Below, piece by piece: positions 16,026-24,937 of a stretch of 64,000 bases of DNA. The notes below the pieces were generated by a model, which was not told the DNA's origin, ran no database searches, and was given only the letters and a program-made list of their open reading frames with translations. Every line of letters begins with the position of its first letter. Position 1 is the first letter of the stretch. The stretch comes from Chitinophagales bacterium. Its GTDB lineage: Bacteria; Bacteroidota; Bacteroidia; Chitinophagales; Saprospiraceae. Both the position numbers and the translations under genes were made by a program. The stretch spans positions 1-64,000 of the forward strand of contig JAFLBP010000015.1 of assembly GCA_017303875.1 (NCBI GenBank), in the 5' to 3' direction.

Positions 16026-17894
16026 TTAGTTAAACGAGTACTCGCCGGTGTTTACGTTGAATTTCACCGTGTAGGTACCGGCAGGAACCGGAATGTTGGA
16101 GCCACCTTGGGTGCCGGTGCCGGTTGGGAAGCCGGAAGCGCCCCAGTTTACATCCCATGCATTATTCAGGCGGAATTTGGCTTCGCCGGCAGAGAGGGTA
16201 AGGTTCAGCGAAACCACGCCGATGCCGCTGGCAATGTCTAAGTTCATATCGGTGTCGTTATCCCAACCGCCGGGTGTGGCAGAGCCGATGATCCCAATAC
16301 TTGCCGGGGTAAAGCTGTATGCGCCGGTGTTCGGGTTGAAATCAACGGTGTAAATACCTGCTGTAACCGGAATATTGGCGCCGCCTTGGGTGCCGGTACC
16401 GGTTGGGAAGCCGGAAGCGCCCCAGTTTACATCCCAGCCATTGTTGGCACGGAATTTAGCTTCACCGTTACCCAGCCCGATTACGAGGCGGTAGCTGCCA
16501 TCGGCTTGTTTGACCATTGGCGTTTCAGCGTCCCAGCCACCAGGAGTAGCCGAGCCAATGATACCGATGGAGTTAAAGCCGGCATCTACCTGGAAGTTGT
16601 ACGCGCCGGTTGTCGGGTTGAAGCTGATTTTGTAGCGACCAGCCGGAACGGGAATGTTTGGCCCACCGACTGTACCGATACCACTTGGGAAATCGGAAGC
16701 ACCCCAGTTGGTGTCCCAGGAATTATTGGCGCGGAATTTTGCTTCACCGGCTACGAGATCCAGCGTAACCTCCCAGTTGCCATTGCCCTTGTCCGTGAGG
16801 TCAGTATCGGTGTCCCAACCGCCCGGAGTAGCCGAGCCGATGATGCCGATAGAGGGGAAACGCAGGAAGTTGAAGGAATACGCGAGGGTTTTGTCGTTGA
16901 AAGTGATGCTGTAATAAGCGCCTTGCTGGCTGGCCGGGATCACGATATTCGGGCCAAATTCTTCCGCAACGCCGTTCATATCGGCATCGCCGAAGTTTTT
17001 ACCCATAAAGTCGGGGTATTCTGCAAAGCGGAATGCATCGCCGGGGGAGAGCAGGATTTCACCCAATACCCAGGTATTGTTTGCTGTATGGGCAAATTTG
17101 TACTCGCCGCCCTGGAAGGTATTGAAAGTGCCGAGCAGGTACAGTCCGTTTACTTTTTTATCGAAGTTAACGGCTGGTTGTACGGAGTAGGTGAGGGTCA
17201 TGTCGTTGAAACGGACATTAGCCAGACCGCTGTCGCCACATTTGGTATTACCATTACCACCGGCAGCTTTGTTGCTTTTCATGATGCCGTCGCAGTCCGG
17301 ATCGCCCCAGTCTTCGTCGCACCAGTTGGAGCAGTTTTTGATTTTCCATTCACCGCCGTTAAGGTTGATGTTTTTGATCTCCCAGATGTGATCGGCAACG
17401 AGGGTCATCACGTCGGCGCCCCAGCCATTGAACTCACCGGCAATGAACATTTCATTGTGGTTGGCCGCAAAAGGCAGGTTGGAAATTTCAAACTTCGTGT
17501 TGCGTGAATTGGATTTACCCTTGGAGTCGGTCACGGAAATGGTCATGGTATATTGACCTACCGGCAGACTGGCGGCATTGAAGGTGCTGCCGGCAATCAC
17601 GATGGAATCAGAGATGCCGCTGAGCGTTTTGGTGCTTTCGGCGAGTTTGGCGCCAGCGCCATCAAAAAGTGTTACCGAGCCGGAAGCGAGTGGTGAGGTA
17701 GTGCCGTCAACAAAATTGACTTTTACATCAAAATTGCCTTTAACCACTTTGCCGTTGTCGGAAGGGAACACGCTGAGTACACCCGGAGGGAAGTCCGTCA
17801 GGGCGTCGATGTCAAGCTCTTCTCTTTTGCAGGCGCTGAAGGTCACAATGGCCGCCAGCAGCAGTAGAGAACTGTATTGAAAAATGCGTTTCAT
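16026..17894 (-). CDS. SusE/SusF-like outer-membrane glycan-binding lipoprotein
   Basis: The protein has 622 residues with a lipoprotein signal (lipobox ending SACK, Cys about 21). An N-terminal Ig-like region (about 35-135) precedes SusE/F-type beta-sandwich repeats. Two degenerate repeats (about 145-340) are followed by three near-identical ones of about 90 residues (about 345-622), each starting SIGIIGSATPGGWD and containing GEAKFRxNNxWDxNWGASxFP. The conserved tryptophans are the kind that stack on sugars. It would sit on the cell surface and hold glycan for the SusCD transporter encoded upstream. It is the last gene of a three-gene minus-strand operon. The bound glycan is not known; starch-like alpha-glucan is the precedent. 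Confidence 0.82.
   Translation of the reverse strand: MKRIFQYSSLLLLAAIVTFSACKREELDIDALTDFPPGVLSVFPSDNGKVVKGNFDVKVNFVDGTTSPLASGSVTLFDGAGAKLAESTKTLSGISDSIVIAGSTFNAASLPVGQYTMTISVTDSKGKSNSRNTKFEISNLPFAANHNEMFIAGEFNGWGADVMTLVADHIWEIKNINLNGGEWKIKNCSNWCDEDWGDPDCDGIMKSNKAAGGNGNTKCGDSGLANVRFNDMTLTYSVQPAVNFDKKVNGLYLLGTFNTFQGGEYKFAHTANNTWVLGEILLSPGDAFRFAEYPDFMGKNFGDADMNGVAEEFGPNIVIPASQQGAYYSITFNDKTLAYSFNFLRFPSIGIIGSATPGGWDTDTDLTDKGNGNWEVTLDLVAGEAKFRANNSWDTNWGASDFPSGIGTVGGPNIPVPAGRYKISFNPTTGAYNFQVDAGFNSIGIIGSATPGGWDAETPMVKQADGSYRLVIGLGNGEAKFRANNGWDVNWGASGFPTGTGTQGGANIPVTAGIYTVDFNPNTGAYSFTPASIGIIGSATPGGWDNDTDMNLDIASGIGVVSLNLTLSAGEAKFRLNNAWDVNWGASGFPTGTGTQGGSNIPVPAGTYTVKFNVNTGEYSFN
16029..16860 (-). repeat. 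Three tandem repeats of about 270-280 bp inside the susE-like gene
   Basis: The codons for SIGIIGSATPGGWD recur at about 16265-16306, 16534-16576 and 16816-16857. The DNA between them is also highly similar, including the GGxGTxGGxNIPVxAG segment. The similarity at base level points to recent duplication of one binding module or ongoing homogenisation. Confidence 0.8.
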
Positions 17895-17921
17895 CTTTGT
17901 AATGAATTGGATTTAAGTGAA

Positions 17922-19502
17922 TTAATAGCCACCCGGGTTTTGTTTCAGGTTGGGGTTGGCGAGCAATTCGGCTGCCGGAATCGGCAACAGGTTGCGCCAG
18001 GATTCCGTGGTGCGGCCTTCTTTAACGCCACCTTTCCAGGGCCAGGTGCCGGCATCGGTGAACTGACCGAAGCGGATGAGGTCGGTGCGGCGATGGCCTT
18101 CCCAGTAGAGTTCGCGGGCGCGTTCTGCAAGGATGAAGTCAAGTGTCAGTTCGCTGGCGCTGATGTTACCCACCGGGCCATTGTAAGCGCGCTGACGCAG
18201 TGCATTCACGTATTGCAGGGCGAGGGCCTGATCGCCACCCGAGCCACCGCGCAGGGTTGCTTCGGCATACATGAGGTAGGCATCAGCAAGGCGGAACATC
18301 GGGAAGTCGGTATCGCAGTGGTTGAGGTCGGCGCCCGGTTCACCACTGGAAGACACATTGGAGAATTTAGGCAAACCGTAGCCGTCATTGAAGTTGCTGA
18401 TGGCATTGATTTCCTTGCTCTGACCGTCTGTGTAGAACAGCGCGCGCTCGTCGGTATTGCCGGTAACATCAGAGAATTTATCGGCCATGGCAGCAGTGGT
18501 ACGCAGACCATACCAGCCACCGTTGATGCCCCACGCTGCAGGATCCATGCTACCACCCACAGGCGCGTGTACGAGGAAGGTCATACCGCCCCAGGTCTGG
18601 GTGCTCAGGCCGTCAAAAGGAATGGCAAAAATGATCTCGTTCGAGTTGTGGTTGTCGGTGCGGAACAGGTCTTTGTAAGTATCCTGTAAGCTGTAAACGC
18701 CAGAGTCAATCACTTTTTTGCTGGCCGTTACGGCTTCGCCGAGGCGCTCGCGACCGGTGTATACTTTGGCATTGAGGAACAATTTGGCCTGAAGCATCCA
18801 AACGGCTGCGCGGTCGGCACGGCCATATTCATTGGCGCCTGGCGCAACCATATCGTTCTCAATGGCATTCAGTTCACTTTCAATGAAGTTGAAAACCTCT
18901 TCGCGACTGGCCTGACGCGGTGCGGCAGAGCCAACACCATCGGCTTCAGTGTAGAAAGGAATATTGCCAAACAGGTCAATGCCATGCCAGTAGCTCAGGG
19001 CGCGCAGGAAACGCGTTTCCGCACGGTAGGCCTTGATGTCGGCTTTTGTAGCAGCGCTTACGCCGCGGGCATCCAGCTTTTCATCAGAGGTTTCACGCAG
19101 AAATTCGTTGGCCATGGAAACCTGGAAGAAAATCCGGTAATACATGGCGCGAACGAACTGGTTGGCGCTGGTCCAGCTGTGGTTATGCAGATCGGGCAAA
19201 CCCTCGTCGCCCCAGCCGATAACGGCTTCTTCAGTGGTCAGGGTCTGGAATTGCCAGTACTGACGCAGGTAGTTGGAGAAGCCTTCGTCGAGGCTGCTGA
19301 TATCGGCTGCGCCTGCGGGGCCGCTCTGACCCGTAACGGCCAAACCAGCGTAAACACGGGCTACAAACGCTTTGTAGGAGCTTTCATCTTTAAAGAAAAC
19401 TTCCGGAACCGCAGAACTGGGCGGGTTGATATCGAGATCGGTGCAGGCAGCGCTGCCCAGCAACAATGCCCCGCTAAGGGCGATATGAATTAATTTTTTC
19501 AT
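17922..19502 (-). CDS. SusD/RagB-like nutrient-binding outer-membrane lipoprotein
   Basis: The protein has 526 residues with a lipoprotein signal (LLGSAACTDLD, Cys about 20). Family features in order are LDINPPSSAVPEVFF, the TPR-like helices with YRAETRFLRALSYWHGIDLFG (split about 175-195) and the C-terminal FILAERARELYWEGHRRTDL segment. SusD proteins form the lid of the SusC barrel and bind the oligosaccharide before uptake. The gene lies 19 bp after susC-like and 27 bp before susE-like. The start is set at MKKLIH (19502); the longer frame to 19562 overlaps susC. Confidence 0.93.
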   Translation of the reverse strand: MKKLIHIALSGALLLGSAACTDLDINPPSSAVPEVFFKDESSYKAFVARVYAGLAVTGQSGPAGAADISSLDEGFSNYLRQYWQFQTLTTEEAVIGWGDEGLPDLHNHSWTSANQFVRAMYYRIFFQVSMANEFLRETSDEKLDARGVSAATKADIKAYRAETRFLRALSYWHGIDLFGNIPFYTEADGVGSAAPRQASREEVFNFIESELNAIENDMVAPGANEYGRADRAAVWMLQAKLFLNAKVYTGRERLGEAVTASKKVIDSGVYSLQDTYKDLFRTDNHNSNEIIFAIPFDGLSTQTWGGMTFLVHAPVGGSMDPAAWGINGGWYGLRTTAAMADKFSDVTGNTDERALFYTDGQSKEINAISNFNDGYGLPKFSNVSSSGEPGADLNHCDTDFPMFRLADAYLMYAEATLRGGSGGDQALALQYVNALRQRAYNGPVGNISASELTLDFILAERARELYWEGHRRTDLIRFGQFTDAGTWPWKGGVKEGRTTESWRNLLPIPAAELLANPNLKQNPGGY

Positions 19503-19521
19503 TGTAATCGTATTTAAATGA

Positions 19522-22500
19522 TTAGAGACCAAGACTAACCCCGAAAATGATGCCACGGGCACGCGGGTAGGGGTTGTTGTCGATGCCGCCGCCTACTTCC
19601 GGATCAAGACCGGTGTAGCGGGTGAGGGTAAACAGGTTGGTTGCAGTGATGAAGGCGCGAACGCTGTTCACTTTGGTTTTCGGCTTGATGGTGTAACCCA
19701 GCGAAATGTTGTCCAGACGGATAAACGAAGCGTTCTCCAAGTAGTAATCAGAGAAGAACTGCGGATTGCTGAAGCCGGATTCCAGCACGGAAGTGTGCAG
19801 GTTGTTCACGTAAGTAGCACCAAGCGTCAGGCGGTTGTAGAATCCGGCGCTGGAAGCGTTGTTGTTGTACACCCAGTTGCCGGCGCTTGCGCGGAAGGTG
19901 AAACCAAGGTCGAAGTTTTTCCAGCTCATGTTGGAGGTCAGACCAAAAATGCCTACCGGAGCGGGCTGGTTGAACGGACGGCGATCCATGTCGTTTACCG
20001 TGCCATCGCCATTGGTATCTTCGTACATATCGGCGAGGTTGGTTACGCCGTCGTCGTTGTGGTCTACACCATCCACGAGCGGATTGCCGTTGGCATCCAG
20101 CTTGTGTTTGAACAGGTAGAATGCGTTTACGGCCTCGTCAACAAGCAGGATTTGAACGTTGTTGCCCACGCCGCCTGCAATACCTCCGGTCAGGATACCG
20201 GAAGTGCTTACGCGGTCGATAGCGATGATGCGGTTGCGGTTGAGGGCGGCATTGAAGCTGATGTCCCAGGTGAAATTTTTCTCGCGGATGGCAGCAGCAC
20301 TCAGGCTGAGTTCCACCCCTTTGTTTTCCACTTCACCGATGTTGGTCAGTACGCGGTCGGTCAGGTTGGTGCCGGCCGGAACGTTTACTGTAAAGAGCAG
20401 GTCATTGGTGTTTTTCAGGTAAAACTCCAAAGAGCCGCTCAGGCGGTTATTGAAGAACCCGAAGTCGATACCAGCGTTGTAGGTGGTCGTTTCTTCCCAT
20501 TTCAGGTTGGAATCGTAGCCGTTCGGACGAGCAGTGGTGACGAAAATATCGCCAAACTGGTAGCGGGCGCGGGCATCGCTGAGGCGATACAGAGGCAGAT
20601 ACAGGAAGTTGCCGATGGCCTGGTTACCAGTTACACCCCAACCCACGCGTACTTTAAGGTCGGAGAAAATGCGGTTCAGCCCTTCAGCCCAGTTTTCCTG
20701 GCTTACGCGCCAGGCTAATGCTGCTGAGGGGAATGTGCCATACTGATTGGTTTTGGAGAAACGGGAAGAACCGTCGCGGCGAATGGTCGCAGTAAACAGG
20801 TATTTCTCGTCAAAATTGTAGTTGACGCGTCCAAAGAAAGAAATCAGACGATTCGGTTCTACTGAAGTGTTGGCTTCAAAACGAGCCGCCGGAATGGTGC
20901 TGTTGGAGCCAAAAATATCGGTAGACAGGTTGAACGCACGGAAGGAGTTGTACTCATTGCGGAAATCCTGATAAGAATAACCGGCCGTTGCATCAAAACG
21001 GTGACGTGCGCCGAAGTTGCGCTTGTAATTCAGATAAAAATCAAGGAGTACGTTGGTCAAAATTGCATTTTCATTGCGCAATTCACCATTGTAATCAGTC
21101 ATGGGCGCGCGTGCAAAAGTGGTCGGGATAAAACGGTCGCGCTGTGCATTGTTGACGTCAAAACCCAATACTGTTTTGGCGCTCAGGCCATCAACGAGGC
21201 GGTCGAGTTTCAATTCGGCATCAATATTACCCAGGCCGCGGAATGATTTGCCAAAATCTTCAATCTGTTCAATCTGAGAAACCGGATTGCGCGGTGAAAG
21301 TGCTACACCGTATTCAAAGAAACCCGCATACGGGCTGCCGGCCTGGTAAATCGGTTGCGTCGGGTCGAAAGAAGTGGAGTTACCCACTACACCCGGATCG
21401 AACTGGTCTTTGGTGAACGAACCTTTGAGGTTGTAGTTCAGCAGCAGTTGATCATCCAGCAGCGATTGGTTGAGGTTGAAGGCAAAGTTGGTGCGCTGGG
21501 TGCGGGAGCTGCGTACCACACCGTTCAGATCCTGGTAGCCCAGCGATACGCGGTAGCCGGTTTTTTCGCCGCCACCCATAAAGGAAAGGGCGTGGTTTTG
21601 GCCGGTTGCGGTTTGCAGGGTTTGGTCGTACCAGTCGGTCTGGGTATTGCCGAGTTGCTCCAAGCGTTCGGGGGCTTTGTAAGTCACCACATTGCGGAAG
21701 GCCGTCGGGTCGAGGAAGGAAGGCGCGCCTGTAACGCGGGCGGTGGTGTAGTAACCGTCGTAAGTAATACGACCAGGACTGCCCGACTTCCCTTTTTTGG
21801 TAGTAATTAAGATTACCCCGTTGGCGCCGCGAGAGCCGTAAATGGCAGTGGCAGAAGCGTCTTTCAGTACGGTGAAGGTCTCAATATCGCTCGGGTTGAG
21901 GAAGTTGAGCGGGTTGCGGCCATTGGAAAAACCACCCGGGTTAAAGGGCGTGTTCTCAATGGGTACACCGTCTACAACATAAAGCGGCTCATTACCGGCG
22001 TTTACCGAAGTACCGCCGCGCACACGAACGGTCACCTGACCGCCAGGTTCGCCACTGTTCGACAGGATTTGTACCCCGGCCACCTTACCGGCGATGAGCT
22101 GGTCGGGTGAGGTAATGGCGCCCTTGTTGAATTCCGCCTCTTTGATGGCCGTAACCACCCCGGTGAGGTCTTCCTTGCGGGTAGCACCATAACCGATCAC
22201 GACTACTTCCTTCAGATCAAGCCCCGGTTCCATCTGGAAATTGAGTACATCATCTGTGCCCAGTTTAACCACCTGAGAGGCGTAACCTGTGTAAGTCACC
22301 TGAACTTGTGAGGCGTTTTCAGGTGCTTTGAAGGCGTATTTGCCTTCAAAATCTGTCACCGCGCCGATGTTGGTACCGGGTACGGTAACGGTAGCCCCGA
22401 TCAGGGCTTCTCCACTTTGTTTGTCGGTAATTACCCCGCTGATCATGCGTTGTGCCATTACCACCTGAGCGGTCATCAAGACCACCAGGAGTAGCAGCCA

Positions 22501-22527
22501 CCGGGTAATGTGTAATTGGTGCTTCAT
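19522..22527 (-). CDS. SusC/RagA-family TonB-linked outer-membrane transporter
   Basis: The protein has 1001 residues with a signal peptide (about 1-25, ending VMAQ). An N-terminal carboxypeptidase-regulatory-like domain follows (about 27-100, GVITDKQSGEALIGATV). The SusC signature plug comes next (EVVVIGYGATRKEDLTG, VRVRGGTSVNAGNEPLYVVDGVP, SATAIYGSRGANGVILITT in parts), then a 22-stranded barrel ending in FGVSLGL. It imports oligosaccharides using TonB energy with its SusD partner. The start at 22527 (MKHQLH) gives a clean signal peptide; the longer frame has none. A -7 element lies at 22567-22560. Confidence 0.95.
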   Translation of the reverse strand: MKHQLHITRWLLLLVVLMTAQVVMAQRMISGVITDKQSGEALIGATVTVPGTNIGAVTDFEGKYAFKAPENASQVQVTYTGYASQVVKLGTDDVLNFQMEPGLDLKEVVVIGYGATRKEDLTGVVTAIKEAEFNKGAITSPDQLIAGKVAGVQILSNSGEPGGQVTVRVRGGTSVNAGNEPLYVVDGVPIENTPFNPGGFSNGRNPLNFLNPSDIETFTVLKDASATAIYGSRGANGVILITTKKGKSGSPGRITYDGYYTTARVTGAPSFLDPTAFRNVVTYKAPERLEQLGNTQTDWYDQTLQTATGQNHALSFMGGGEKTGYRVSLGYQDLNGVVRSSRTQRTNFAFNLNQSLLDDQLLLNYNLKGSFTKDQFDPGVVGNSTSFDPTQPIYQAGSPYAGFFEYGVALSPRNPVSQIEQIEDFGKSFRGLGNIDAELKLDRLVDGLSAKTVLGFDVNNAQRDRFIPTTFARAPMTDYNGELRNENAILTNVLLDFYLNYKRNFGARHRFDATAGYSYQDFRNEYNSFRAFNLSTDIFGSNSTIPAARFEANTSVEPNRLISFFGRVNYNFDEKYLFTATIRRDGSSRFSKTNQYGTFPSAALAWRVSQENWAEGLNRIFSDLKVRVGWGVTGNQAIGNFLYLPLYRLSDARARYQFGDIFVTTARPNGYDSNLKWEETTTYNAGIDFGFFNNRLSGSLEFYLKNTNDLLFTVNVPAGTNLTDRVLTNIGEVENKGVELSLSAAAIREKNFTWDISFNAALNRNRIIAIDRVSTSGILTGGIAGGVGNNVQILLVDEAVNAFYLFKHKLDANGNPLVDGVDHNDDGVTNLADMYEDTNGDGTVNDMDRRPFNQPAPVGIFGLTSNMSWKNFDLGFTFRASAGNWVYNNNASSAGFYNRLTLGATYVNNLHTSVLESGFSNPQFFSDYYLENASFIRLDNISLGYTIKPKTKVNSVRAFITATNLFTLTRYTGLDPEVGGGIDNNPYPRARGIIFGVSLGL

Positions 22528-22559
22528 ACTGTGATTAGAAGTTGGTGAATAAGAATAGG

Positions 22560-22567
22560 CAAAAGTA
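22560..22567 (-). promoter_or_regulatory. -7 element of the sus operon promoter
   Basis: On the minus strand this reads TACTTTTG, an exact match to TAnnTTTG, and lies 32 bp before the susC-like ATG. No clear -33 TTTG lies at the usual distance, which would fit activator dependence. Confidence 0.4.
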
Positions 22568-22755
22568 AACACAAGTCTTCTAAATATGAATGCAGGAAAT
22601 AGCGAAAAAAACCACATTTAATATTGGCAATTTTAAATTTGGCTTAAAAAAGTTGCTATCGCGGACTTTTGTACGGCTATCAACAAATGAAATTGCGTCA
22701 TTGTTATGTTATATAAAGATTTGTTTGTTTTGAGTTGGCTTATGTTTGAATCTCC

Positions 22756-22763
22756 TATCTTTG
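22756..22763 (+). promoter_or_regulatory. -7 element upstream of the GNAT gene
   Basis: TATCTTTG matches the Bacteroidota -7 consensus and lies 18 bp before the ATG at 22782. Only a partial -33 (GTTG at 22734-22737) stands at the right distance. Confidence 0.4.
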
Positions 22764-22781
22764 TCAAATTTTAATTCTGTC

Positions 22782-23669
22782 ATGGAAATTATACGAATCA
22801 CGGAAAGTCAGGCTGAAATGTTGCGCGTTTTTGCTGAAAAAACCTTCCGTGTCGCCTGGGAACACCTCAATCCCGGTAAAGCCGATTTTGAAGCCTACTG
22901 CGCAAAAGCCTTTGCCCCGGAAACAATATTGCAGGAGCTTGCAACTCCCGATTCCTGTTTTTTTGCCGCAGTTGATGCCGGGAAATGGCTGGCTTACCTG
23001 AAGCTTAACTATGGCGTTCCCCCTGAAGCACATCCTGAAACCGGCGCGGCCCTGCAAGTGGAACGTATATATGTGGACCCCGATACTCAAAGCCGTGGTG
23101 TCGGTGCCCAACTCATGGCCTTTGCCGAACAGGAAGCCCGCTCGGCTGATCTGAAAACGATCTGGTTGAGTGTATGGACTGAAGCGCCGCGCAGTATCAC
23201 CTTTTATGAAAAATTAGGATACCGTACCTTCGGCACTGAAATCTTCTGGGTTGGTAACGACCCGCAAACCGACTGGCTTATGAAAAAAGACCTTACTGCT
23301 GAAAAAAATCCCGCCCTTGAAAATGTGCAAGCCGCGCCAGCTGCCGCCAAGAGTACCGCCTCTGGTAAATTATTCTTTTTCCTCCACCTCGTGCTGACTC
23401 TCGGCGCCTGGGTTGCCCCATTTATCATCGACTGGCGGATTCTGGTGCCGGCTTACTTGTTGGTGATGCTACAATTTGCCGTGTTTAAAAAATGCCTGAT
23501 GAATGAAATGCACGAAACGCAGGAGTCGGAAGATCGCATTTTTTACACCGAATTGCTCGAATATTTCGGCTGGCGACCCAATCCGCGGAAACTCAAATTT
23601 TTCGTCCGCAAACTCCTGTACCCCACACTTGCCCTGGTGGCCATTCTTTGGCAGGTGGTATTCAAATAA
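22782..23669 (+). CDS. GNAT acetyltransferase fused to a C-terminal membrane domain
   Basis: The protein has 295 residues. Residues 1-168 are a GNAT N-acetyltransferase with the acetyl-CoA loop RIYVDPDTQSRGVGAQLM (about 98-115, R-G-V-G) and SITFYEKLGYRTFGTEIFWV. After a linker rich in Ala, Lys and Pro (170-195), three hydrophobic segments (about 200-220, 222-240, 275-292) surround a charged stretch (MHETQESEDRIFYTELLEYF). The second half looks like a small membrane domain of the kind found in two-helix proteins. The fusion is unusual, because GNAT enzymes are normally soluble. Its target is unknown. The start at 22782 is preferred because a -7 element lies just upstream. Confidence 0.78.
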   Translation: MEIIRITESQAEMLRVFAEKTFRVAWEHLNPGKADFEAYCAKAFAPETILQELATPDSCFFAAVDAGKWLAYLKLNYGVPPEAHPETGAALQVERIYVDPDTQSRGVGAQLMAFAEQEARSADLKTIWLSVWTEAPRSITFYEKLGYRTFGTEIFWVGNDPQTDWLMKKDLTAEKNPALENVQAAPAAAKSTASGKLFFFLHLVLTLGAWVAPFIIDWRILVPAYLLVMLQFAVFKKCLMNEMHETQESEDRIFYTELLEYFGWRPNPRKLKFFVRKLLYPTLALVAILWQVVFK

Positions 23670-23684
23670 GCAGACAGCTGGGCA

Positions 23685-24890
23685 TTATCCCGGAAAACTG
23701 ATTTTGCCCATACTTATTAAAGGTATGCCGCCCAATGTGACGCCCGTTTCAGTATGGCCCGCCAGGGTTTCATTGGCAAGGGTGGCAAATAAAATGGCCT
23801 CCTTGGCATCGCCACTGATGCCGAGGGCATCGAATTTTTGAATTTGCCGGATGCCGCAGCCTTCCAGTTCGCGCGCCAACATTTCCATCAGCAGGGGATT
23901 GTGCGCCCCGCCGCCACTTACATATGCCTGTACGGGCGCCGTTCCTGTGGGCATGGTCCGAACGGCTGCCGCAATGCTGTTTGCGCTGAGTTGTGTGAGT
24001 GTGGCCATTAAATCCGGGCCAGGCATTTGTTCGCAGCCCGCGCGCGCCTGCGCAGCGCGTACCCAGGTAGGGGAGAAGAGTTCCGGGCCGATGGTTTTGG
24101 GAAGGGGTTTGCTGAAAAACGGCTCTGCCAACAAAGCCCGCAAGAGGGTTTCCTGCACTTTTCCGGAACGCGCAATGCGGGCATCATAGTCGCAGGCCGA
24201 TTGATACAGTTCACGTGCAAAGGCATCGAGCAGGGTATTGCCGGGGCCGGTATCAGTCGCCATTGCCGCAGAAGCGTTGCCATCGGCCGGCAGCCAGGTA
24301 AAATTGGCGATGCCACCTATATTAAGGAGCAGACGGGTTTCGCCGGGTTTTGAAAACAAAAAATAATCGCCGTACAAGGCTAATGGGGCGCCCTCTCCGC
24401 CTGCAGCCACATGTTTTTGGCGAAAATCGCTGAGGGTAATAATGCCGGTACGCCGGGCCAGATGATCGCCGTCGCCGATTTGCAAAGTCGCATTGGGCAT
24501 TTCCGGCAATTGATGGAACACCCGTGGCGCGTGAAAAACCGTTTGTCCGTGGCTGGCAATCGCATCCACCGCAGCAGCCGGAACATTCCATTCCTGCAGG
24601 CATTCCAGTACGAGGGCGGCGTGTTTCTCTGCAATTAATACGTTTAAAAAAACAAGCTGCTGGAAATCAATTTGCTTTTTTGCAAAAACGCCTAAAATCT
24701 GTTGCCGGAAAGCATTGTCGTAGGGTTTGGTGCTAAAATGCAATAAGTTTGCCTTCGTGTGGACGCCCGTGCCTTCAAATGCGCACAATGCGACGTCCAG
24801 TCCGTCGAGTGAGGTACCCGACATCAGGCCGAGCAGCAGGCGGCGCGGTTTGTGGGCAATCTCATGTAATGCCTGTATATGTTGTTTCAT
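23685..24890 (-). CDS. anmK: Anhydro-N-acetylmuramic acid kinase
   Basis: The 401-residue enzyme converts 1,6-anhydro-MurNAc from recycled peptidoglycan into MurNAc-6-phosphate using ATP. Marks are GLMSGTSLDGLDVAL (about 19-33), ASHGQTVFH, LLNIGGIANFTWL, ATDTGPGNTLLDAF with the catalytic Asp, and VSGGGAHNPLLM. The length is typical. The start at 24890 (MKQHIQAL) is chosen over 24926, which would run through the divergent promoter region. No murQ or other recycling gene adjoins it, and the neighbours are unrelated. Confidence 0.93.
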   Translation of the reverse strand: MKQHIQALHEIAHKPRRLLLGLMSGTSLDGLDVALCAFEGTGVHTKANLLHFSTKPYDNAFRQQILGVFAKKQIDFQQLVFLNVLIAEKHAALVLECLQEWNVPAAAVDAIASHGQTVFHAPRVFHQLPEMPNATLQIGDGDHLARRTGIITLSDFRQKHVAAGGEGAPLALYGDYFLFSKPGETRLLLNIGGIANFTWLPADGNASAAMATDTGPGNTLLDAFARELYQSACDYDARIARSGKVQETLLRALLAEPFFSKPLPKTIGPELFSPTWVRAAQARAGCEQMPGPDLMATLTQLSANSIAAAVRTMPTGTAPVQAYVSGGGAHNPLLMEMLARELEGCGIRQIQKFDALGISGDAKEAILFATLANETLAGHTETGVTLGGIPLISMGKISFPG

Positions 24891-24911
24891 AAAGATTTGT
24901 CTGAATTGGCG

Positions 24912-24931
24912 TACCTTTAGCGGCAAAAGTA
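24912..24931. promoter_or_regulatory. Overlapping divergent -7 elements for anmK and the HlyD-type gene
   Basis: TACCTTTA (24912-24919, plus) faces the HlyD-type gene, and TACTTTTG (24931-24924, minus) faces anmK. The 47-bp gap between the starts leaves room only for overlapping promoters. No clear -33 elements were found. Confidence 0.35.
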
Positions 24932-24937
24932 ACCCTT

